Origin: Blastobasis lacticolella | Lineage: Eukaryota > Arthropoda > Insecta > Lepidoptera > Blastobasidae | Reading direction: 5' to 3' | Length of the DNA: 64,000 bases | Assembly: GCA_905147135.1 (NCBI GenBank) | Contig: LR990049.1 | Coordinates: 10,619,428 to 10,683,427 of the forward strand | Shown: positions 1 through 9,404 of the stretch, piece after piece | Layout: each line of letters starts with the position of its first letter | Numbering within the stretch: the stretch's first letter is position 1 | Translations under genes and position numbers: made by a program | Notes under the pieces: model-generated | Databases searched by the model: none | Seen by the model: the letters and a program-made list of their open reading frames with translations, nothing else | Told to the model about the DNA's origin: nothing

Positions 1-22
1 AACTATGTAATAAAATTTTCAG

Positions 23-3000
23 GTTGCAACTAGGAAAGGAGTTAGCAGATCACTAATATCCGCAACAAAACGGTGGTTTGGCACTGGAAAGTCGGGAAAT
101 ACTACAGTCAACAACACTGTGATGTAAGTTTAAATGCTTAGTTAAAATTATAAAAAAGTATTGGTAAATACTATAGGAAGAAAATTCATTACAGATATTC
201 GGGAGATTGTCAAGAGCTCCAGTTGCGTCGGTTGGGCGATCTATGGTTTCTATGCGGACAGTGGCAGCGTGCTTTCGATGTATATCACACTGCCAAAAGA
301 GAGTTCTATGCGGACAGCGCTTGGCTGTGCTATGCGGGTGCGCTGGAAATGGCAGCTCTCAGCGCTTTCATGGCCGGAGAGGCCAACCGCAAAACTCACG
401 GCTATATGGAAGAAAGTATCGTGACTTACTTGAACAATTGCCGGTATAAACCTTTATAATAATAATAAACTATTTAATTCCTCGTAATATTAAACGCATT
501 AAGCGCTAGAATCCAATCGTCTCGAAAATACGAACGGATTTCGATTATTTGTTAAAGCTTTTAGTTTATTTATCTATATGTTTAACATCCAGACTCAGTT
601 ATAAACCTATTTATCATATTATTATTTGTATTTGTGTAAGTAGTTTATCAGCTATCAAACACCCATAAAAGAAGGTTCGCTTACTTTCGGCCTAGATGGC
701 GCTATGTGATTTTTTCGAAGCATATTTATTTTATTTATTTATTTATATTCTAGCATGGTGCAATATGCTGTGAGAGCGACATTGCTATCCGTGCTGTGCT
801 CAAGCAGCTGCGGGCTCCACGGTGACGCGGCCAAACAGCTGATCCGCATGACGTCCGAGGACAGCGACCTCCGCAGTGCCATGCTCTTAGAACAGGCGGC
901 ACTTTGCTTCCTCTCCGGCCCGGTTAATAAGGCCATGTGTAGAAAGTACGCTTTCCACATGGTGCTCGCGGGACACAGGTTCTCGAAAGCCGGACAAAAG
1001 AAGCATGGCTACAGATGTTATAAACAAGCTTATCAGGTAAAGGGTGCCGTAAAAAAATAACAATACAATACAATACAAAAACTCTTTATATGCACACTGT
1101 ATACATCATCATCACAGCCCATAACAATCCACTGCAGGACTTAGGACCTCTCCCACGAAAGGGGAGGTCATTGCCATAATCTCCACGCTTGGCAGGCGGG
1201 TTGGAGATCGCAGTGCAGTTGATGTAAATCTACCCAGAAAGATGCTGCTGCCCATCTTTCGGATTCCCTTAGTCGCCTCTTACGACACCCACGGGAAGAG
1301 ATGGGGTGGTGCTATTCTTTGAGCACTGTATACATATATGGGATAAAATACAATAAAAAGCAGTACAAAGGGCGGTCTTATCACTAGCGTGATCTCTTCC
1401 AGACAACCTTGGTATGGAAAGTAAAAGAAAAGTATTTTAGTCATACACATTTACAATCCCTACACATTCATGCCTCACCCACAGCCCACAGTAGAACGTT
1501 GACTCGTTTTTCGACTCGTGAAAGTTGTATTGACTAGCCACGTGCGTTTCTTACCCATGGCACAACCGCCAGACAGTACCAGTAGTGCCTTGGGAAAATG
1601 CTATTACATTACTTATTACCATTAGTTTTAACGTGATACGTGTCCCCAGGTGTACGGCTCAAGCGGCTGGCGTCTAGCCACGGACCACGTGCAGTTCGCT
1701 TTGGGGCGGCTGGCGGGCGCGCTGCGGGCGCCGCGGGACGCCGTGCGCTGGCTGCGGGCGCCGCTCGCGCCCCGCGCCCCGCACCCCGCGCTCAATACCC
1801 ACCCCACGCACCCCGCGCACCCCGCGTCGCAGCAGGCTGCCTTCCTGCGCGAGTACATGTTGGCGCATCAGGTATGGTGATTTGTGGAATGTCCTTAAAT
1901 TGTATTGTGATGTTACACATAACAATAACATGTTGTCCGCGTTTTATAAAATGTCGGACGTTGTGTAAAGATGCGTTTTTTTTGCTTATTAGTGTTGCAG
2001 ATACATTTGGGGGTCTTAATTAGGTTATTTTAGCTCTTTCTCGTCATCGTAATCGAATAAAAATAACATCTTTTACCTTCTATCGAGCACAACCGGGACA
2101 TGGTGATTATTTATTACCTTCTATACTTACGATTTTACCTCTCACCCAATTCAAAACTTTGTAGCCACCCCAATAATTCACAGCAATGGATCGAGAGTTC
2201 CGAAGAGTTCAAGGAGTGCCTGCCAGTGTTGCCGTTACCTCTGGTAGAAGGCGGCGCGACCAGCATTCTATGCGTGGGCCCCGCGCCCCTGTCGTCGCCG
2301 GGCCGCGCGCCCGCCACCTCCCTAAGCCTCGCGGACGACCTCACACGGCCCGAAGCGAAGTATTGGAGCAAAATGGAGGAAATGGTCCTGCAAGTCGCGC
2401 AGGGCGGCCTGCCCATGATATTCAAGCCCACCGTCGATCTCTACACGGTGACAACTGATGCCTATCCGGTTGTGCCGCAAGGAGGTAAGTGTTGGAAAAT
2501 TGTTTTAATAGCAGTTGCAGTTTTCACTCGCTAGGGGTTTTCGCAGGTTGAGCTGAGGCCTCTTGTGCTCAACCACCTTGGCAGAAATCACGTGTTGTTC
2601 TCATCTCATAAATAGCAGCCTACTACAGCAGACTCACGTTTCAATAGCTTCTTCTCATCGACTTGCAAACTGAATATTAACAATGAATGAAAGCAAAACC
2701 ATTCTGGACTCCATTACATTTCACATTACTAGCAAGCAAACATCCCATTACGTTTCAGAGCCCATCCAAATATCGGTCACGTTGCACAACCCGCTCCAAA
2801 TCCTGTTGCTGTTGAAAGACGTGGAAGTGCTATGGAAGTTCGTCTCTCAGCCGGACGGCGAGACTTTGAACAACGAGCCGGCGACTGCCGCGGGCGCCGC
2901 CCTCGACGCAGCCATCATATGTGGACAGAAGATCAAGACCGTGCTTCTAGAAGGAGAGTGCAACAAAGTCCTGAACTTTACGATCACACCGTTGCGAGTT

Positions 3001-6000
3001 GGCTCGTTATATATTCAAGGCTTGGCTTTCAAGTAAGTCCTACCTTTTTGGGGGTAATTTCTTGCGAGCGATTTACGTTAATGAAACAGACTTCCACTGA
3101 AATGCCTCAAATTTGCAGTATTTCTAACAAGCAGTCACGACTAAGTAGTATGAAATACATGGGAAATACCAGAACTAGTTATGACGTTTCATTTAATTCC
3201 TTTCCAGGCTTATAAACGTCGGCGAGGGTGGCAATGAGAGCGGAAGTTTAATTATATCTGGGAAGGCCGATCTGTCTGGAGCGATCGTCAATGACAAACT
3301 TCTTCAGATACAGGTCATACCACACGCCCCATGTTTGCAGGTGAGTGTTACAAATCCATGACTGAATGACACCAATCTCGTAGCTATTGTTGTGCGTAGC
3401 AGCATATCAAGTTTATCAGTTTAGACCACCCTAATGACCTGGATTCAGATTGATGGCGATTCTGAAAGATTCTCAAGTGGGACCGACATAGACGTGTAGT
3501 GTAGGGCAAACTCATAGTGTAGGATGGCCCCATGTGAGGTGGATGGACAACCTTGTTAAAGTCGTTGGGAACCGGTGGATGCTGGAAGCACAAAGCAGAA
3601 AGGTATGGAAGTCTCGGGGGCAGGCCTGTCCTGTAGTATGAAATAATTGACTGATAACTACTTACATAAATTTAAATGTAACTGCGCATGATTAACAGTC
3701 TGCGAACGCGCAACTTTATGCGCTGATACAGTAAATTGCTTCTCGAACTTCTAAATCAACATCCGTGATCGCAATGGTCTAGCATTGTGTTGTCGGCTGT
3801 GAATTATTATTTCAATAAAAATTTGCGCGTTGCTATAGCAACTTCGCCACGATCTGTCACATGGATCGATGCGATGAAGGATGTTGTCTTATAGAATCAC
3901 ACACCTAAGCTCGAGTCTCTCCCTAGATGACGTTCTCGGAGTCGAAGCCCGACGCGATCAGCGGCGAGATTCGTGCCGTCGACGTGGAGTTCCGCAACGT
4001 GGGGCCTATTGACATGAAGAATTTACACGTCGCCGTCTCCCATCCGGATTGTATGAGCTTCGTGGCACCGGACGCTGAGGGAGACCCGTTCAAGCAGCTT
4101 TATTTGGAGAAGTACCAGGAGACTCCCACTTTTGCAGGTGATTGAAGGTTACTCTGACCCTGTTATAGATTGTTAGAATAAGCGCCACCAAATAAAATAA
4201 GCTTTCGGGCAACTTCAAGTCCTTTACTTGGGCGCAAAAATCGACAACAATCGGAAGTTGTCCGAGGCGAGGTAAAGTTGAAATAAGACGAAGTGCCTCC
4301 CCACATTCTCGTATTCGCCTAACCTCGGTCAATTTCGCGAGTAATGTAGAGGTAGCATTACAGATTACATTACATTAGTTCGCACTGATGCCAATTATTG
4401 GCCGTGTGGTGTCCGGCAGAGTAGTATACCACCAACCCCTTAAACTCGTGGGTGTCGTACAAGGCGACTCATGTTTTTAAGGCGAAAGATCTAGATTCTC
4501 CGCAGGCTGGAAAATGGGCAACAGCGTTTTCCATTGGTAGCGTCTGCCAAGCATGGAGATTATGGCAATAACCTCCTCTTACGTAGAAGAGGCCCTAAGT
4601 TCTGCAGTAGACTGGATGGTAAGTAGTCACCGCAGCCTATGGACGTTTGCACGCGTTGCCGACCCTGTAAAAACCTTTTCACCCCTTTCAAGTTTTCACA
4701 TAATTTGCGGCATTTCGATCTTCGTCCGGTCCGCTCCTAACTTACTCATGTAATAACATCACCAGATGAGCGCGCGGCGCGTGCGTGGGCGTGGCGAGCC
4801 ACGGCGGCCAGGCACGCCGGCCCGGCGGGGGGCTCCGCCGCGGTCCCGGCGGGGGGCACGGCCCGCGGCCGGCTGCGGCTCAGGCCCCGCGGCGCGGCGC
4901 CCGCGCTGTGCCTGCTGGCCTACTACGAGACGGGGAACGCGGCGAGGCCATACAGACTGCTGAGACACGTCTTCCGATTCACCACCACGGTCAGTCGTAT
5001 TTCACTTTTTATATCGAGAGGTGATGATCTAATCTGGTCAGGTAGCAGGTAGCAGGGTCACGGAGCTGTGATGGTAGTCGCTCCACTGTAATTACCTGAT
5101 CGAAAAATCGTGGATCATGGTCAAGGCGGACCCCGAGCCCTCGTTCTGGAAAGCACAATGGGGACATTAACGCCAAGTTTTTTTTTATTATATCGAGAGG
5201 TGGTAGGATTCTGTCGAGCCTGAGGAGTCCGCCAAGCTGAGTCATCATCATCATCGTCTTAGCGCTTATCCCGGCCTCTGCCAGGGTCCGCTTTCCTACT
5301 AACTCTTCTTCTCCACTTCGCCCGGTCTTCGGTATCCTCAGTCGCCGCACGTAAAAAGCTAAAATATCGCATTCAAAATTTAAAATGGAAATGTCAGTCC
5401 GCCTAGGTGAGTACCACCGCCTTATAAATTTCTGCCGCTAAACAACATCGCTTGCATTGTTGTATTCCGGTTTGAAGGATAAGGTAGCGAAATTACAGGC
5501 GTGAGGCATTTTTTGTGCGTTATCTGCAACCTAAATGGGGCAATTGTAGATGTTATGGGCGACAGTTACCACTTACCATTTACCATCTGGTGGGCTGTCT
5601 GCTCGTTGTCACTGAGAAGCATAAAAAAGGAAGGCAAGCCTGGGCGACCTGAAATAAAGCGATTACCGTCGCCACACCCGGGGCTCTATTTTTAAATCGC
5701 TCGCCTCGACTCGCACGGTTTTCAACTTTGATTTTTGACACGACAAATTTAACATTTTTATACATGCGTTCGCTTTCAGTGTTGGTGATGTAATTTTAAA
5801 AATAATGAATCTTTAATCCCGGAAATAGAATTTGAAAACCGTTCGTCTCGAGGCGAGCTGTTAAAAAATAGGGCCTTCGAATTGGTTGCGGTGCCGGCAT
5901 TGAGATAAGGGAAAGCTTGTTTTGCCGATACAATGGGAGTAAGAGCGCAACGAGTTTAACGACGTGCGTGACGACACGCGCGTTTGTTTGACTTACGTAT

Positions 6001-8376
6001 ACATATTACGTTATTTCTGTACATTGCTTTCTGTTCCTAGGGAAGCTCTCCAATCAATCAAGCGCTTTCTATCGAATGGTATATATATTGAATTGCAGAG
6101 GATGATTCTCAAAAACAAAGGCTTTGCTCACATCTAGAAACAAAGCCATTATTTGTGTTCGCACTAGATCGAAACATGCATGAATTGTGGTCACTTCTTC
6201 TGAAGTCCATATGTTCTTGATTTTCACAGATGTAACAATATAGTACAAACTTATTGATTTTATGTTGCTTCCGTTATTTACAGGAGGTAGTAGAAATGAG
6301 TATCACGCCGCGACGTAGTTTGAGGACAGTCGATAAACAATTAATGGAAAGTATGAACTTAGCCGTGGAGTTGAAAAATGTCAGCAATGATAAGAACGGA
6401 GAACTATCAGTTGAAGTATTGGAAGCATCGTTAATTAGTAGGCAGTGGAAATTGACTGATCTCACTGCGGCTAGAACTAAGACCGAGCCGCTTATGGCGC
6501 ATGAGAAACACCATCTTATATTTAAAGCCCGAAGGATTCTAGACGCGCTGCCGGACGGAAAAGTGGATCATACCTGTCTTAAGATTGTCCCAGACAATCC
6601 TTTGAACCCAGACTTGAATAACCTTCCGTGCAGCGAGTTTCTGACGGAATTCAAACCAACAGTTTTCGAGAATACAGACTTGATTGTGCGAAATGACACA
6701 AAAACTGCGGGGTTAATACAGTCGATGTTCGTTATAAAATGGAAAGTTCAGCATAAAACTAAGAATGTGACTGCGTTTGGGCAGCATTGCCTGTGGTTGG
6801 ATTGCTTTACGAAAGCGGACTCGAAGGAGCGGCTTTACAACCCTTTAGATGTTCCGGCTTTGCAACTGGATGAATTTGATAACATTTCTGATTTGAGTGA
6901 TGCAAAGAGTAAGAACAAGGATAATGTAGTAGTCTTCAAACTAGAACATTCGAGTTATATCACTCATGATTTCAAAGCTCGAAAACTTTGTCTGGTACCG
7001 ATAACGATAAATATAGTCAATTGTTACGGCGTACCAGTCAGAGTCTTCATTGATATGTCGAAGAAACAAACCAGGTACGTACAATTATTTTGAGATTTTG
7101 TACATAGTAGCGGAGTTTTAGATTTTCATTCATTCATTTTACTGTCAGTATCAGCATCTGTCGACCTTGCCCAAATGGAAAGCCGTCTTTCAGCCACTGG
7201 TAGCAACGAGGGCGGAAGTTTATAATGCTTTTTGACGCTACTATACTTATTTATTTAACAACTAATTTTTGTTTCTGTCATGATTATTATCTTGCTCGCT
7301 GCCCTTTTACTTTGGGTGGGATCGAGTTCATACGTCTCCTCCTTATTCATATTACATTCATATTTGTTAGATAGATATTGATAGATACACTCTTTATTGC
7401 ACACAAAAATTGTGATGTGGTTGTTTTATTTTTTATATAATAAAGGAAGACGAACGAGAAAGCGTGTTACCTGATGGAAAGTGATCACCAGAGCACCCAG
7501 AGAGTAGCGAATTAATAACTATGCATTCATAGATTTTATATCATTAATTTGGATAAAAAAATACAAGTAAATCGTTTAAAAGCATCAGTAAAATGTAAAA
7601 CGTCTAAAGGTCCCCCATATACTGGTATATTAAGTTTAGGTTAAATTTGGCAGAAAAGTTTGTGATGTGATGAAAAGTTATTATTATCCTAGCCTAAGCA
7701 TTGTATGGTTTGACTAGGATGACACTTGGCCATGGCAGAATAACAGCGGCTGTTGATCTCACTGGCATAGCTGAGCCATGGACCATTTTGTTTTGGATAG
7801 CTAGTTTATTTTTGGTCGACAACAGTCGAATTAATTTAAATTGTATTTTTTCTATACAAATCAAACAAATATTTTCATTTCATTTCATATTTATTTATTC
7901 GTATGGCATTAATAACCGAGTCGCTATTTGTAACCTAGGTATTATTAGTGAACACCAAAACTACAGGTAAATATCTAGACTCTTCACCCATTAGGCTGCG
8001 TTTTCATTAGGAGAGAACAAGTCCAAAGCGTCTCCAGTGTATTTCCGCTTTGAGCATTCGTGGATGATGTCATTAATACTATTCAAATCGTAACAGGGAG
8101 ACGTTCAACTTGGTGGGCTGGACCGGGGCCCTGAGCGAGGGCGCGTCCGGCGAAGACAGCTCAGCGGTTGGCGCGGTGGGCGCGGTGGGCGTGTCCGTGG
8201 AGGTGGGCGGGTGGTCGTCGCGGCGCGTGGCGGTGCGCGCGGCGTGCGCGGCGCCCGGGGCGTACCCGGTGGGCGCGGCGTTCGCGGTCACCTCGCGGCG
8301 ACTCGACGAGCCCGACGCCCGCGCACACACGCACGCCCCGAACAACACATCGCTTCTCGTCGTGCAAAACGCTTAG
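23..8376 (+). CDS. TRAPPC8: TRAPPC8 (TRAPP III subunit, yeast Trs85 homologue), 3' 11 exons
   Basis: Exons: 23-123, 195-443, 754-1036, 1650-1871, 2184-2484, 2759-3032, 3208-3340, 3927-4137, 4766-4989, 6284-7074 and 8097-8376. All are bounded by AG/GT, phases agree throughout, and they give 1022 codons plus TAG. The 5' part, about 400 codons judging by the usual family length of about 1,400, lies before the window. Recognisable family stretches include SATKRWFGTGKSG, a TPR-like helical run (YAGALEMAALSAF, LTSEDSDLRSAMLLEQAA read here as RMTSEDSDLRSAMLLEQAA), VRKYAFHMVLAGHRFSKAG (here CRKYAF), then C-terminal beta-sandwich segments (EPIQISVTLHNPLQ, GEIRAVDVEFRNVG, ALCLLAYYETGN). TRAPPC8 is the specificity subunit of TRAPP III, the Rab1 exchange factor in ER-Golgi traffic and autophagy; this role is family knowledge. 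Exon 9 (4766-4989) has no in-frame ATG and was found by phase and family resemblance. Exons 4, 5, 9 and 11 are strikingly GC-rich. The exon 8 donor (gtgatt) is weak. Candidate poly(A) signal AATAAA at 9138. Confidence 0.93.
1107..1323 (-). mobile_element. Truncated LINE/SINE tail with 12-bp target duplication
   Basis: This 217-bp insertion in TRAPPC8 intron 3 is flanked by direct repeats CACTGTATACAT at 1095-1106 and 1324-1335. Read on the minus strand it ends in a GATGATG tail after GGGCTGTGATG, the form common to RTE-type LINE tails in Lepidoptera. It contains the widespread block TGGAGATTATGGCAATGACC. A diverged copy in the other orientation lies at 4384-4640. The 5'-truncated family member cannot be assigned more closely. 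Confidence 0.75.
4384..4640 (+). repeat. Diverged copy of the same interspersed repeat
   Basis: This copy in TRAPPC8 intron 8 shares the blocks CGTGGGTGTCGTA, CATGGAGATTATGGCAATAA and AGAGGCCCTAAGTTCTGCAG with the minus-strand reading of 1107-1323. It continues into GGATGGTAAGTAGTCACCGC, a motif also seen at 61430-61450. No target duplication was noticed. Confidence 0.65.
5024..5188 (+). mobile_element. LINE 3' fragment with 14-bp target duplication
   Basis: A 165-bp insert in TRAPPC8 intron 9 is bounded by direct repeats TATATCGAGAGGTG at 5010-5023 and 5189-5202. It carries the blocks AATCTGGTCAGG, AGCAGGGTCAC and CATTAACGCCAAG, which recur at 12330-12480 (+) and 60155-60330 (-). The copy ends in a T-rich run rather than the usual GAT repeat. 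Confidence 0.7.
5236..5350 (-). repeat. RTE-like LINE 3' end (inverted)
   Basis: Read on the minus strand this matches the terminal coding part of the LINE relic ending at 28955 (GAAGACCGGGCGAAGTGGAG, AAAGCGGACCCTGGCAGAG), including the GATGATGATG tail. It encodes the end of the polypeptide DRAKW..RKADPGRG only. It lies in TRAPPC8 intron 9. Confidence 0.7.
5351..6283. other. Rest of TRAPPC8 intron 9, repeat-derived
   Basis: No coding exon is visible. At 5500-5640 there is a block (CCATCTGGTGGGCTGTCTGC) of a kind common in Lepidoptera introns. Two facing segments, about 5665-5730 and 5830-5890, both carry CTCGCCTCGA/CGAGGCGAG motifs and form a loose inverted repeat. The rest is AT-rich and featureless. 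Confidence 0.4.
7075..8096. other. TRAPPC8 intron 10, no gene seen
   Basis: A 1-kb intron. It contains CACTCTTTATTGCACAC at about 7389 and a TGATGGAAAGTGATCACC block near 7472, both frequent interspersed motifs. The 89-codon open frame at 7701-7970 shows no family resemblance and crosses no plausible splice sites, so it was not called. Confidence 0.4.
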
Positions 8377-8403
8377 TTTAGTTTCGATGCAGTGCCACCA
8401 ACT

Positions 8404-8654
8404 TATCTGCGGGGATATTGTCTAACTCGGTTGGCAACTTAATTTGACATTGAGAATTCTACACTACGTCATCTACGTTGGCCACTGGCCATAGCGTGTA
8501 CCAAATTAGAGTAGTGTAATATTATTATATGTCAAATTTAGTTGTCCACTAAGATAGCCAATAGCGGGGCTATTGGCCTACGCAGATGATGTAGAGCAGA
8601 ATTATTTAATGTCAAATTTAGTTGCCAACTGAGTTAGACAATAGCCCCGCTGAT
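8404..8654. mobile_element. Foldback element in TRAPPC8 3' region
   Basis: Two arms of about 80 bp face each other. The left arm starts ATCTGCGGGGATATTGTCTA; the reverse complement of the right arm starts ATCAGCGGGGCTATTGTCTA, and both continue with GTTGGCAACT and TTTGACATT. It starts 28 bp after the TRAPPC8 stop codon, so it would lie in the mature 3' UTR if the AATAAA at 9138 is used. No internal coding capacity. No clear target duplication was seen. Confidence 0.75.
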
Positions 8655-8705
8655 CAGCCGGCTTTCTGCCGGACTACAGTGAGTCTAGTGGAATGACATA
8701 CCAGC

Positions 8706-8965
8706 GGCCTTAGCCAAGAGGTTTCGTTAATCTACAATCGTTTGTGGTAGAAAAAATGTATGGGATTTGACATAAGCTAACGTTATCTGACATAAGTTGT
8801 TTGTGGTAGAAATTCTTGGTCCATAGATAATTCTTACTACGTACTACGTACTATCGCTGTACAACGGAGGCGGATTGGCGGATTATCCTACACAATCAGA
8901 GTCAATGTAGATATTGGTAGAAATAGTCGAACTTAGACCTGTCAATTTTCTACCATAAACGCATC
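8706..8965 (+). mobile_element. Partial copy of the 16548-16886 foldback family
   Basis: Shares GGCCTTAGCCAAGAG, CGTTAATCTACAATCG, TTTGTGGTAGAAA and GGAGGCGGATTGGCGGAT in the same order as the left arm and centre of the element at 16548-16886. The right arm is reduced to TTTTCTACCATAAACGC. It also lies within the possible 3' UTR of TRAPPC8. Confidence 0.75.
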
Positions 8966-9404
8966 ACGCAAGCGGAGCTGTCAAAGATGGCTAGACCGGC
9001 TGGCGTCTGTAATCCTGGTTTTGTCTTCCGAACAGATAAGTTTATGGCACTTTTCAAATGTTGTTTAAATTGTGATCTAAACACTGTTATTAATTATGTT
9101 ATGGAATTTATATTTATGAATAGATTATATTATTTGAAATAAATATCAGTGCAATCGGTAAGTGTGAATGCTGTATAAAAACATAGTTGTGTTAATTTAT
9201 ATATTCTAACGAAGTCCTAGTCAGAATGGCTGCGGTTGTGTTACTGAAAAACTGATAGCGAAACCACAGAGAAAAATACTACGGTCAAACATAGTTTACT
9301 GTACAAAATGCATTCTGATTATGATACGCCAAGCGTCTCTTCGCCAAAATGTGTAGCTCCACAAATGTCTTCAATCAAACATAGAAGTTTATGTATATGC
9401 TAAA

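Noticed and set aside
1628..1931. Minus-strand Arg/Gly-rich frames over TRAPPC8 exon 4
   Set aside because: Antisense shadows of a GC-rich exon; same for 4759-4968 and 8079-8367.
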